Origin: Maylandia zebra
Taxonomy: Eukaryota; Chordata; Actinopteri; Cichliformes; Cichlidae
Assembly (NCBI RefSeq): GCF_041146795.1
Contig: NC_135175.1
Location: 27,931,075 to 27,995,074 of the forward strand
Length of the DNA: 64,000 bases
Reading direction: 5' to 3'
The notes beneath the pieces are model-generated. The model had not been told where the DNA came from. It was given only the letters and a program-made list of their open reading frames with translations, and searched no databases. Both the position numbers and the translations under genes were made by a program. This document shows, piece after piece, positions 10,451 to 24,800 of the stretch (the first letter of the stretch is position 1; each line of letters opens with the position of its first letter).

Positions 10451-13400
10451 AGCATTGATGAGTTGCAGATGTTGACACGTTTACATTCGCTCTCTGTCTG
10501 TCTGCCCATTGTGTCCCACGAAGTCTCCCCAGCTCTGTGGATGAAACAGGCCTTACCGTTCTCATCATCGCCATTATTTCCCACGGCACTGCGTTGTTGC
10601 ACGCAATTCATGACTATTAATTACCCACAGAGTCCGCGGACGAGTAATCAATTACAAGTACAAATGAGCGGATTGTCTCACAGGCGTCATGCAGACTCGG
10701 AGGTTCAACTTTGGTTTCCATGCTACTTTCCCCCCTCTTTTTTAAAATCTCTAAAAGAATTCCTTATATTTATTATTTGAACGGCTGACTCACAGATCAG
10801 CAGCACTCTCTACAATTCTGAGCAGTAATTAAGATATTTTGCAGATATTTTCCAGTTACATCCTATTGCTTTTAAATACTTTTTTTTTTTTTTTTTTTTT
10901 TTTATAAATTGGAGGTCTCTCTCTGCAGGCACGTAAACAAACAATACAAGGCTGACCTCAGGGGAAGCACGCTTATAAACAACTTTCAATGCTGGAATGC
11001 CAACTGGGGAAAGCAGTAAATTACCCCAGAGGCCCACAAATCCCTGTAGTCACTATGTTAAGGTGTTCGGCTTTTAAACAGATCATAAATATGGTGTAGG
11101 GGAAATGTTTACAGGTTAAGAATTCACCACTAACACGGTGCACAGTCTCTTAGTTCATTCTTTTTATAGGTTACAGGATGACTCATTCACACAAACTGCT
11201 GCTTAAAAGAGAAAAAGACAGTAAAATAATTTCCCCCAGGGATCAATAAAGTATTCTGATTCTGATTCTGATTCTGATTAAAAGAGCACACGGATATGAC
11301 CTTTTACAGTGCAAATGAGCTTTTTTTAAACCCAGTAAGCCTTATTGGTTAAATATATAACAAACCAATCTGTTGTTGTTGTTAATCCACTCAAGTTAAA
11401 TTAAATAATTTTTAATCAGCCAGGACATGTTTGACCTTATAGCTGTCATTAAATCACTTTTAATTGTTCAAACATACATGCCAATTAAGTAGCATTTAAG
11501 GTGGGTTGGAGTAGGCTTCTTTTCTCTGGAAGAAGACACTGTGCTGGTAATTTTTATACAGTATTCTAGCCCTTCATCCATGGTTGGTTTTTGATTTAGC
11601 CATGTGTTAAGAGAAAAAAGCATATTCTCAGAAACTAGACAGTGTTTTTTTTTTCAAAGCTTTAATAAAAAAAGGGTATGAACCTAACCTCGCCCTTAAC
11701 TGAAGATGGATCGGCATCGATTTGCTGCACGTTTACAGGTTAAGAATTATTATTAAGTTAATTGGTTAATTACTCAACTCCAAGGTATTGTCCTGAACTA
11801 CACCTGGAGTATTGTGTCCAGGTTTTACATTTACTTTGAACAAACACCAGGGTGGTCAAATATGAGAAACACCTCTGAATGTACAACCTGAGTGCCAACT
11901 ATGGTTTTTGATGATTAACATATCAATAACAGCCTTTATTGAAGAAGTGCTAGAATGATTCAATTAGACCGAAACCTAACTCTCTGTGACCACCTGAAAT
12001 GTAGCATTTTGCAAATGTTTTCTGGTTAAGAAGATAGTTAGCTGAGCAACCAAGGATATCAAGTTTATGTATATATAGTGCAGTCAACTGAAAATCCTGA
12101 GTTATGATAACTTTAGATAGCTCGCCTCTTGTACATTTTGTAGCTCAGGCCACTGGGTGTAGTTCCTAAGTGACACTGTGTGCCAAGGGACTCTAAACAT
12201 CGTAAGTATTTTTAACTTAAGCACTTGAATTCGTAATGAACTCATTAGTGATGTTTAATTTGACAAACATCTAATCACCCTTGGATTGAGCAGCTTAAAC
12301 TCAGAGTATGTCATCTCTTAGTTAGGTAAACATAAAAACCTACAATTTTTATAACGTTTCAGCATCAGTAAACAAGTATTTGTATATTTAACTGCGTTTA
12401 TTTACATTCGTAGTTTCACTTCATATTTTTCTCTGGGCATCTACACCCCCATTCTGCAGTGGCCTTATAGTTTGAGAAAGCTTGCGTGCTTACTTGTTTG
12501 CGTGTTCCTGCACACATCGTACAAAATGAAGGCCCAGACATCAGGCTTACAGTGGATTGCAGCTTTGTGTAATGCTTCAGTTATCAGGGAAAAAATAAAA
12601 AGTGTCAGACATTCTTCTCTTTAACCTTCAGAGGCTCAAAAGTGTAGTAATAAAAAGGCTTTCTTTCTTCTTTTTTTTAAAGTCTTTACATTTTGTGCAT
12701 TCAACCATTAAACACAAAGACACGCAATGTGTTAATATATGCAAGTTTCACTACTGCCATTATGATACTGTTTGGCCAAGAGCTGTTTCACTTTTGTCGT
12801 CTGAAACTGAAAAGCTTTCTCTCTCTTCCTGCTTTTGTTGCCAGCATTGCTCACCTACGCTAAAACCCCAAGAGGAATGCACTTGGGGGTTATCACTGGG
12901 AGTTCTGGGAAATGAGAGCGCTGAGAAAGGGGCAGCTCGAGCTGGGGCTGAGATTAATAGATTTTTATCACAAGATGCGCTCGACAGCAGAACGATGAGC
13001 GGAAAAGCGGCTGGAATTTCTCTTTAATGTGGGGGAATTTGCTGAAGCCTGTGATCTGATCCACAGTTGGAGTGGGTGGCTTTGACTCCCAGTGGGCTCC
13101 GGTCCAGAGTGAATGTTTTACAGAGAGCAACACACAGCTGCTCTTGACATCATCAGCCACAGCAGCACTGAAACTCACCCACAACTAAACACAAGTCCGC
13201 TATTAACCAGTGAAGTGGCTACACAGCTTTGCAAAGTTCACTGTGTCTGCATGTGTTGCTTCCTCTTATCTAAACTGTCTTCAGCTTTTCGGGGTATGCT
13301 GCGGGCCCATCTCGCTTCTTGTGCGAGGGTGTATTTCTTGACCGCTTGAGTGGGAGTTTTATTTTGTCTGCAGGCTTTCAAATATTCACTCTTGTCTTCT

Positions 13401-15763
13401 CAAGGCTTTTTGTCAGTCTCCTTTTGCTCTGTACTGACAACGTATTACCAACTGCATGAGTATAGAACAGACAGACTACCACAGTCGATTAATCATTTCT
13501 TCTTTAAAACATCTCAAAATCGTTTGAAACTTCGGTTACTCTCATGCAACGAAAATGTGCAGTTAGGAAGAGGAAGAGAATACTTAAACGTAATTATGAT
13601 TTTGTCTGATATCTGCAGCTGATGTCTAAAGGCTGCAGGAGCATTAATTGTTAAGCTGTCAAAAATAGACTTCCTGTAACCAGAATCGCCTAAATTAACT
13701 GTAATTTTCACTGTTTCTCATCAAGAGTTTTATTGCATTTCATGGCACAGTGAACAATGACAGATACCCAACTAAGCCTCATGGTCTGCACTTGCATGGT
13801 GATTTATGACTAAAAGATAGACTGTATATAAAAGATAGCCCTTCAGAAGTCTCAGTTTCTTGCCGCTATTGTCGATATGGTCGCTACTGTCTGTTGAATT
13901 ATGGTGGTTTCACTAAGATGCAGACAGATAAATAGTCACTTGTTGGGTGTTTGTAAATGATTAACCTCTGATAAAAACTGCACTGCATTATCGCCACAGG
14001 CTAAAGTGATGCTCGCTGTGTGTTTTCCCCTTATAGCTGACAGGTTATCTGGATAAGAAACATATGTTCTGTTTATTTGCAGTTTATGCTCAGCGCTGTT
14101 TTCAGAGACAGACATTGGAAATTTTTGGAAAAAGCAGTGGTTCTTGTGTGTCATTGTCTGACTGCTTTGTGTGGAGGGCTACATCTTTGGCTAGCTTTTC
14201 AGTTGCTGTGTCACATTTTTGTATTCGAGAGTGCAGTTCTAAGGTTTAGGTAATGCTGGCATCTTATTTAGTAAGATGTAACTATATACTCTCTACAGAG
14301 GTAGCATGTTAGTATTTCTCTTATTGAAAAAACTGGAATGCAGACCTCATCGCTGAGAAGTCCAGTTCTGCAATTCATATTAGGAGAAGTGACTTGTAGT
14401 AGATGCCTAGTTGTCAGGTAGAAAGCTAGCTGTCACGCAGAACTACCATGCAGCTAATACTTTAATGGGTGAGATAAAAAAAAGTAGTTCTTGTAGTGGG
14501 AAATAACCAATCCAGTCCAAAAGTATTTCTCTAAATGTGCTTTTTAACACTCTTAATGTGGAAGTCTATGGGTATTTACAAACTGGTCTCAAGTGGCTAT
14601 TAGAGGAACTGCAGTTGTTGTCACTGATAAACATGTGCCACTTAACGCCATGTAACACATTGCTGCAAAAACAGCAGCAGTGTTATCTTTTATCATCGCT
14701 CTCATGGGCCATCAGACGAGCTCCCTTCATTGCCCTCTTGGCTCATTAGTTTTCTTTTCCCAGTCAAGCAAAAAACATGTATTGTTTCTAGAAAAGTGAC
14801 AAAGGAAATCTAGATAAAGCCCTATTTTTTGAAACAATGATTCAAGTTCATATTCTGACTTCCTGCTTTTGAGACATATCAAATTCATCTTTAGAAAAAC
14901 ATACACGTGCATTATAATTCCCAAATTGTATAGCTGCACCAACACAAGCAAAAAAATCTAACAAAGTTAGGTGTAATCTTTGTGCGTGTGGTATTACCAA
15001 GGAATTTTTATCTTAATATGTTATCTTTACAAGTCATTGCCGACATTTGAAACATGTCCTTGCTATCTCAATCCTCCTCACATCTCAGCATGCCATCCAG
15101 AGGTCAAACGAGGCGACTCCTAATGGGCTCTTTAACTAAAATACCCCCTGCAGCTGCCTGTATTCTTTTGGTTTTGGTGTTTTGGTGTTTACATATCTAA
15201 ATACCCAAACCAATGATGTGTTACTCTAATGGGAATAAACAGTAGCTTTGCTGGGTCCTTTTAGTGCCACGGATTTAGCACAGAGGGCGGTGCATAAAGA
15301 ATGTGTTTGTGGTACTGAAGGACTGTGTGATCCAGAGTAGCAGTGTGGTTTTTTGATGGGTTTCTTAATAGAGTTTGCACAATAATAAGGAATAAACATT
15401 ATTAGACTGTGAGTAACAACTGGAACAATATATTTAATTTAGTGAATTTCCCTATTACGCCTTCTTACCTCATCTCTCTTTCCTTTTTCACTGTTTCCTG
15501 TCCGAGTCTGTCAACAGGCCCAGTTCAGGATAACCTCTACAAGTTCCGACTGGGCTAATTGGTGATCAGGACTTAAGCTAGTTCAGACCCTGAAGTTCCT
15601 CAACAAAACAACAAACAATTTCACCATTTTGCTTGCATATGCAAGAAAAATGGTGAAATTGTATGAACAAAACAAAAAGGCATAGCCAAAGATAAAAAAA
15701 GATGAAATAAAAGACAGAAAAAGGGAGTAAAAGGATGGTGGGTAAGGCACTTCTCTCTGATTG

Positions 15764-15823
<60 letters not shown>

Positions 15824-18800
15824 GTTTGTGTACGTGAGAAAAATATCTTCTTCCCCCCTTTCTTTTTTATGTGCTAAAAAAATAAAAGACAAGAGCCGAA
15901 CATGGGATCACGAGGTAGGCCGTAACAGTGGACCGTAATCAAGACACAACCACACAAAGACCTGTAGTAAAAAAAGAAGGAAAGAAGGCAAACCACACAC
16001 ACAAACAGACAGAAGAGGGGGATTATAAATGGATAATGTTTAAGGAGTGAGGAGTGGGATAATTAATGTATCGTTAAGCACTCAGCTTTTGTATAAACAA
16101 GACAAAGGGAGCCGAAGACAAAACCCGCCACATCCACAGCCACAGCCTGTTTACCCTGCCGCCATCTGGCAAGTGAAACACAAGTATCCGCTGCCGAAAC
16201 ACCAGACTTCGGAGCGGTTTCTATCCCCGTGCTTTGAGACTGCTGAATTCACCTCCCACACTTCAATACGGAAATAGTCTTTTTTTTTTTTAAAACAACT
16301 TAATTAATAATTCAGTTATCTTTATTTTCATCTGTGTGTAGCAAATCAAAAGTGTCTTATACAATCTATCTTTGTGTAAAGATCATTAAGGAAATCTTGA
16401 ACTTGAATCTGCTTCCTTTGCTGCTACATCAAGGCTTTTTTGTACTGCATTACATTCAGATTTTTTTTGTTATTCCAAATGTCGCCCTCAGATTGCTCAA
16501 TTATGGAGTGTTTCCACCCTTCAATAATATGCGTACGTATTTAATTTTATCAAGTTGTTTCCCTTTCAACACGGTGGGGACTCAAATCCCAGCAGATAAC
16601 TTCCTCTAGCTCTGTGTGTACGCAGGGATGTCAGTGTGCAGGTATACAGCTGCCTGAATTGGACTTAACTGAGTTAAGCCCTGTACGCGGGACTGAGTGA
16701 TCTCCTTTGCACCTCAGCTGCTGTCGTGCAGTTTTCTGTGTGCCACAGATAATCAATCCAGGCTGTTTGCTTTGTAAGCTCATATCTCCACTGGAGGACT
16801 CTGCTCTTTCTGCATAGCTTCACATGTGACGGCTCTTCCTCGGAGCCCATTTGGCGTTAACGTTGTGTCACTTTTAACTTGCACCCATCTTTGCACTCGG
16901 TGATGTGCAGAGCCACAAGCTGTCGCCCTCTTCAGCGGGGCTTGGTGGGTGTACTGCAGTGCCTTGCCCTGTTCTGCCACTCAGTTCTACTGTAATGCAG
17001 TTTGCAAGACAACTGCCATGAGCTATCAACTCACAGAGCGCACTTCTCCTTACTGAACAACCTGCCACTTCCCCACAAACATTACAGCTGAGATTAGTAA
17101 AAGAAAAACACGTCCACGTCGCTGTCTCAGCTGCGACTAATCTGTAGAGCTACCTCAAGCCAGAATCATATCCCCCCATCTGAGCAGCAGACCAACTTGG
17201 ACTACAGTCGTCTGTTGTGTCTCGTGGATGCCTTCCTCCTTCCTCTCAGTCACACCCTGACCTTCCACTCGGCAAAAGAAGTGTCTTAGTTGGTCTGGTG
17301 TAAACCTTTTATGCATTTAATGCTATATATATATATATGTGTGTGTGTGTGTGAAAGAGGGTGTTGGGGGGGTGCAGTCCTTCTGAGTCATAGCAACCCC
17401 CTTATACTCTTGTTCCCATGGTTACCGAACCCCTGAAACTCCCCTATTGCATCCCCTCAGTTTGCTGCCTACACGGTTTAGGCCTCAGCAGCCGGTGCGT
17501 GTGTGGGTAAGTGTGTGTAGAGAGCTGGCCTTAATAAGCAAAATGTGATATGACACATAAGTGCATTTTTTACAAGTATTAACAGCTGCACAGGCAGTCA
17601 CAAGATGCTTCTGAGTGTGTGAAAGTGTGAGGTAGTGTGTTAGATGCTTTGAGGAAACTAACATAGTGTGTGTGTTATATGTTTTTATGTTACTGTTTCA
17701 AAGTTAACGATCTCAGAGAATTGGGTAAAAGATATTTTGCCATATTACAGTCATCAGTATGCCGTGCATTTCGACTTATTTATATCTTGACATCTGAGTG
17801 CTTCCTGTCAGTGCACAGCACAGGCGTGTTTTTTTTTTTCAAGATTTCTTTAATGGGGTGGTGAGAACAAAAAGCCTCAAAAACCTCAAACAAAACCCTT
17901 CAGTGGATATACATTACAAGGATGTAACAGTATGGCACTGAAGTATACGAGTCATCAAGGTTATGTAGCTTATAAGATTCAGTCATGTTTAAATCTGTTG
18001 AGTGGTAGAACTTCCTGTGTTGTATCAACTTTACCTTTGGAAACTGTGTAAGGTGGACAGTGGACCAAACAGCTGTGATACATATTAGTTTCCAGAACTG
18101 GGTAATATATAGTTTATATAGTTTTTGTCTAATTAGCACATTAAGTGAGTAAAGTAAATCTTACTTGTAAAGCACTTTTGATGGACACCAAGAGAAAAAA
18201 ACAAACAATAAAACCAATAATTTTTTAAAATCAGCTTTTAATAACTTATCTGAATCAATGAAACAAAGAGATGAGAATAATTTGTAGTACAGTTTGGAGC
18301 TACGGCCCCAAAGGCCCAATCTCTGTGTTTGTTTTAAAATGAGTACGATGCACCAGCAGTAACCTCTGCTCCGAAGACTAAAGGGATCAGCTGGAAGAGT
18401 AGACCAATAAAAGCTCTGAGATATACTGAGGTCCTCACCATTCAAAGCTTTAAAGGTTAAAGCAGTAGGTTTAAAAGGAACTCTAAAGCTGACAGGAAGC
18501 TCCGATCTTAAAATCTGAAGGATCTTAGGTTTCGTGTTTATTTTATCTTATATGCCGTTGCTTTACATTGTTTTGATATGTTATATTTTAATTTTTTGTG
18601 TTTTATTGTGAAGCACTGTTTGATTTTTTGCTGTGCCATATAGGGAAGTTTTACTTACTTACTTTTAGATTTTGTCCAATTAGCACAAGAGGTTTGGTAG
18701 GACACAATTTTGTTAGAGGCTGCAGGAATTTTTTTTCTCCACTTCCCTCTTGCTCAAATTAAAACACCCCCACTGACTCAAAGGGAATAATTACTGTCTT

Positions 18801-21800
18801 CGAGTTACTTTTGAGTCATCTGCAGGAGGGTTCATCTGAAGTGTTTACAGGACACCGAGCAGAACTGTGCGGGAACTTTTTGACCATTTTTATACCCACA
18901 AGGAAGAACTTGCAAGCCAAAGTAAAGGTCTAAAAAAAGCGAAGAACACTAACTTAAAGTGTGTGCGTGTTTTTTTTTTCGCCTCACTTTTGGCTATTGT
19001 GGCTGGATGGGTCATGCTGACTTTTTACTCTCCACTTCTTTTGGGAAATAAGTAGTCTCAGCTTTCGGTCATTTTTACATGACTCATTTTAAACATTTAG
19101 TGAGTATAGACATAAAAACAGATATTAGCTGCCTTGAACAGCCAGTGTCCTGATTGCAATGGGGATATCTATTTTGGGGCACTAGACCTAATCAGGCTAC
19201 ATATTCATCTGTGTGGGGGTTTGTTTGTGAGTGTGAAGCTGTAGATTGCTCTCCTTCTGGTGTATGCGTGCTGAAGGAGTCGCAGGAAACAAGATATCGT
19301 GATTTGAAATTATTTTATTTAGGAGATTTAACAAGATCTTGTGAAGCAAAACACCAAACTGTTGTCTTGTAAGATGTTTTTCATGTTTGCATCTTGGTTT
19401 CCATTCGTCTTAGCTTCTCATGTGCAGACCAGTGATTTTTGGTTATAGTGGCCACTGATTTTTACTGTTTCAACATTATTTTAGGCCACAAGCTGTCTCT
19501 TATAGTAATTTCTATGTGTAAAATCACTCTTTCTATCCAATTCCTGTCCAAGACCTATCCAAAGAAGGAGAGTGGAAAGCTACGTCCAGATAGGTTAAAA
19601 TTAGCCAAAAGTGTAATTTAAAATGCTTAAATGTGGCGTATTTGCGAAAAGCTATTTCAGCATATGTAAAAACTGAATATGCAACGTTTTCTGCACTTTC
19701 TGTAAAATGTATTTACCGAGAAATACTGCTGCGTTTTCAGTTTGTGGTGTCGCTATGTGGTAAGCCACGTACATGCAATGTGTGAGTGAGAGCGCTTTAT
19801 ATTTTTTATTCCGGCTTTTATGTTCCTGACAGTGAGAAGATAGTGACAGATGTGTTCGACATTTCCTGAATAAATTTTGTTTGTTTGTGAGGTATTTGTG
19901 GCGAGGACAGGTGGCCCGCACAAACAGTTTGTGTCGGCAGAAAAGCAGCGACTGGCAAAGGAAAGGATGATAAAGGGGATAAACAATGCAGGTTTTTAAA
20001 ATGCAAAAGCAGCTCGATTTGCATTCGGTGTTTCAGAAGCACACACACACACGCTTTGGTTTGTTAACAACTAAATGCTACAGGACACCTTTAATTGGCG
20101 AGTCCCTTTTTTCCCCTCCCAGGGAATGAACAAGTGTTTTGGAGTCAAATTCAAAGATTTGTGTTCTGCTTTCAATTTCAATTAATAAAGAAAACCTTGA
20201 TAATCATCGAAATGACTGGAGCAGAGACAAATTATAGAACAGTGTGGTGTCTCTGCAGTGTGATTTGATCTTCAACTCTCTCTTTTGCCCTCTGCACACA
20301 GTGGAAGCCGTGGTGGAGTTTGATTATGAGGCTCAGCAGGACGATGAGTTGAGCCTGACGGCGGGTGACATCATCGTGAACATACGGCGAGATGAAGGAG
20401 GATGGTGGGAGGGCGAGCTGGGTGGACGCAGGGGGCTGTTCCCCGATAACTTTGTCAGGGTGAGTAACTGCAAACAGTCCCCGCCACCTAGATGTCTTCT
20501 TCCCTCATCCTGAAAGACTTTGGAAACCCACATGAGACCCTCCACCAATAGCAGCGGAGCAGACATGTAGCTGTGGCGGGTTTTGGGTGTTTGTTTGTGT
20601 TGCTATTTTTGGGCAGCTGAACACACACTCGACATTTCTGCAACATTATACTCTTTGTAAAGTGAAGTAATCTAAAATTAGACATAAGGTTAGGTCAAGC
20701 TAAGAAATAAGATGGAGCGTGTGGTTAGAATTTGCTTCTACCTTATATTTAGAAAACGATAATATTGGTTTCACATACAAAATACTGAGTGATGACAAAT
20801 GAACAGGAAAGCCAGCAGAAAATGTCTCAACAAAGGATTTTCGGGATGGCGGTGGAGTGCAGATCTGCTTAGCGTATGAGTCACATCATTTTTCATGCTC
20901 ACCATCAAACCATTCAGCTAACACTCATTCTCACCACTGAAGCGGAAGCAGTGAAATAAATGTAATTCATCCCCAGACTGAATGTCAAAAAATAGCATGC
21001 AGGGAGTGTCTGTTGTTTGGATTAAACCAGTAAACTTTTGCAACTGTTCTGTAATCCCAAAGTGTTACTTCACAGATTGCGTTGTTATCTGCAACAGACA
21101 ATGCAATCAGAAAAGCAGAGGAAGTAATAAAGTAACATAAATCAAGATCTCTTGCAGCTGACACTTTGAATCTATATCATTTCTTCATTCATCTTCATCT
21201 AATATATTCACTTCCATTCAGGTGTTTACAAACACACATTTCAGTCTTGTGATATTTGCCTCTGAGCTCAAGTAGCCTCAATAAGCGTTGGCTTCACTCA
21301 GTGTTTGGAGAAATTTGAATGGCCTAAAAGTCATCATCCACTCTGGTTTGTAGGATTTCTCTCAAGATGTTCACGATGATATATGGCCTCCTCTGGCTTC
21401 TCCGCTTGGATTGCACAAATCCGGATCTGTTGTTAGGAAATTCTCTCCATTCCTTGAATCCCTCCAGCTTGCAGATGTGCAGTGGTCATTAGTTGTTACT
21501 GCCTCAGATGAACCAGCATGTCCCAGGTGTATTCAGTAGGAGGCATATTAGGATTAAATTCTGGCCAGGGAATGACTGTGCTACTCTGGCAGTGTGTGTG
21601 TAGGCAGTGTAGGAATGTTTGGGTCTGGGAATGTGCTCTGATGGGCAATCATGCCAGCATCCAACACACTTTAGTCTTCTTCAGTCAGTCGTAGCATGGT
21701 GGCAGTGATAACAATGTTGTGCATGCAGTGTTTTCTGGTAATAGTAAATTTAAAGAGAGTTTCTTTGTGTTTGGTTTACAATTACCAATCTCCCCCCATT

Positions 21801-24800
21801 GATTAAAACTAATTCACTGGAGTTGGGGATTGAAGTGATGTACTGAGAAATGGATTTAAATGGTAAATGGCCTGTATTTGTATAGAGCTTTACTTGGTCC
21901 CTAAGGGCCCCAAAGCGCTTTACACGTTCAGTCATTCACACATTCACACACTGGTGATGGCAGCTACATTGTAGCCACAGCCACCCTGGGGCGCACTGAC
22001 AGAGGCGAGGCTGCCAGACACTGGCACCACCGGGCCCTCTGACCACCACCAGTAGGCAACGGGTGAAGTGTCTTGCCCAAGGACACAATGACCGAGACTG
22101 TCCGAGCCGGGGCTTGAACCGGCAACCTTCCGATTACAAGACGAACTGCCACTCTTGAGCCACGATCGCCCATTTAAAACAAAGTAACAGTAAAACTGTT
22201 TAGTTGTTTACTGTTATTGGGAGTTAAAATGATTAGTTAACGAATGAATTAGACTTTTATTGTAAAAGTTATTTAAAAATTGTTTAAAAAGTTACTGATG
22301 TTATTCTGTTCTCTTATTGTCTGATTGATGACAGGCAGCTGATATGTTAGACACAGCTCAGCCACTAGCAGCAGAGCTTCCAGGTCTACCCAACAACCAC
22401 AATGGGGTCTGAGAGGGTAGTTGAAAGCAAAATGGCAAGCTATGCGTATGATTCAGTGTAGCGTGGCCACAGAGGTCAGGTTTCACGGTTACAAATATCT
22501 TCAGACCTCACCAGGTTGAAAGTGAGAAAGTTTATTGGCGATCACAAAGTTCCCCTGGCGCAACAAATCAAATAAATTCAAGTATCTCAAAAATGTGAAT
22601 GTCAGGTTTTCATTTATGATGGTAAATCTTTCTGTTTTGCAACCACTGCTCGGATGAAACGAGGCAGCTGAAGATATTGCTTTGGACATTCTCACTGTCT
22701 GGAACAACAAATATTTGTCAGAAAACTTTTAAAAGACTAGCGTCATCTGCTTTTTCTGTGGTGGAAAATGTGCCTGCGAGCCAGCTTCTGCTCCGAGGTC
22801 TTCTACTTTGAGTTTGTTGGCTCGGTGATCGGAATAGATCGAACACAGTTGTAGGTATATGATTCAGGAATGAGGAAATTCTCACAAAAAGTTTCTGGTG
22901 TGTAAAATAGTCAGTGTGTGGTGACAATAAGAAGGAAGTACCTTGCTCACAGTCTCATGAGAGGAAGTAGAAAAGTGCTACAAACCAAGGGTAACAGGAC
23001 TCAGCAAAGAAGTGCATCTATTGTCAGGCTGTTCTCTGTGCAGTCAGGCTTCATTTGTGCTGACTGAACGTCAGCGCTCGCATTCACTGTCAGAGAGCCG
23101 GACAATGGGCCTCCAGAGGCTTCGCGTGGATGTTGTGTGTGTGTGTTTGAGAGAGTGTGACAGAGTGAGGCTGTGAGTAATCCAGTAATACCAAACTGGT
23201 CTGTCACAAGACTGCAGTTATGGGAATAAGTGACTCTAAGCTTTGCCATGTGGAGGAATGTGTGTGTATGTGAAGATCTGTGTGTAAGGAAGTGGAGGAT
23301 GTGGACACACAGGTTTAAGAGCGGTGACAGGAAGTAATTGTATGCACGCGTCATTGCGGCTGACAACAACCGGGAAAGATAACTCACTGTAATCCTGATT
23401 TTTGCGTTTTTCAGCTTTGGATGTTTTTGTCTGGCTCGGCTCAGGCTAACACACTCTATATTCTGAAACTTGTTAATGGAGTTGAATTCTTTAGATGATA
23501 TTAATAATAATGACTCAGTTGCATTTTCTTTTTAGATTTATCTTCTTTTTGCTGCAGCCTTTTCCCTCCAAGAAAACAAGTCGTTGATATCCTCATCATC
23601 AACATCCTCACAGACTCTTAGCAGAGGTGGAGGACATCCTGTTTATGGGAAATGCTGTAGCCGTGTGACCTCTGTTCATTGGACAGGCACATATTGAAAA
23701 TCAGTATCACATGCTCTGATCTGACATGAAAGGCTTTGGGAGTGAAAGTGAATGTTTGTCTTTCCAGCATTTACTTTAGACAGAGAAGACATTAACGCCC
23801 AGACTTTTATTAATAAAATGAACGTTGCATGTGTTTAAGCATTGTATGACATGATTACTAATTACTCTACTGCTTAGTTACAAAAAACCATGAAAATACC
23901 GTCCTGTGAAACACTAAGAACATCCTTATTGCTTCGATAGGAATTAAAAACCATGTGCTGCTGTTCAAATGCATTTGAATAAGTGATCATCAACTAGGTG
24001 ACCACCTATGGAGAACTCAAGTGTGTGTTAACACAATGCTACCAGGGGTGAACATCGCAGAAGTGTCACCTGAAGGTCAGACCTTGGGGTCAGATTAATG
24101 TTCAGTGTGTTTGACCAGCTGTCAAGCACAGTGGTGGACGGGTACAGGATATGCAAACCCTCCAGTCATTGAGTCAACCATGAACTCTTCTTTATCTTCT
24201 ATATAGTCAAATGTGAGGCCATCTGTCCAACAGCTAAGGTGGCATGCTTCAAGTCAAGTCAAAATTTATTTCTATAGCACATTTAAAAGACTAGCGTACA
24301 TCAAAGTGCTTCACAATAAAACCGCAATGGGGGCAGAACAAGGAACAAATAGTACAGTTACAATTAAAATTACCTTACATGGTGTAGTGCAGGCCGAATG
24401 AAAGTCAAACTTCTTTGCTTCAAAAGCTAAGTTGAACAGGTGTGTTTTTAAGCGTGATTTGAACGATAGATTTGATTCCGATGTACGGATATCAACTGTG
24501 TGATTATTCCAGAGTCTAGGAGCGGCAATGGCAAAAGCATAGTCACCTCTGGTTTTTAAACAAGACCTTGGTTGCATTAGGAGCAGCTGGCTGGAGGATT
24601 TTAGTGCTCTCTTTGTGTTGTACAGATCAAGGAGATCAGTTAGGTAGCTAGGGGCCAGGTTATTTAGAATTTTAAAAGTGAGCAGAAGGATTTTGAAATC
24701 AATGCGATATTTGACGGACAGCCAGTGTAAGTTAGCGAGGATAGGGGTGATGTGCTCATGCCTTCTAGTGCCGGTTAAGAGGCGTGCTGCTGCATTTTTG

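Larger units (their letters stand above)
10126..20301 (+). other. sh3kbp1: sh3kbp1 intron 1 (10.2 kb)
   Basis: No exon is seen inside. It contains a poly-T tract (about 10880-10904), an L2-like tail (11231-11279), a TG microsatellite (15767-15821), a short TA/TG tract near 17320-17350 and a repeat-like block at about 18140-18540. Large first introns often host enhancers and alternative promoters, but none can be supported from sequence alone. Confidence 0.8.

Noticed and set aside
12602..13027. 141-residue open frame in intron 1
   Set aside because: No homology or splice sites that fit the gene; poly-F start from a T tract.
23001..23387. 128-residue minus-strand open frame
   Set aside because: Low-complexity HTHT-rich translation of intronic sequence, with no recognisable family.
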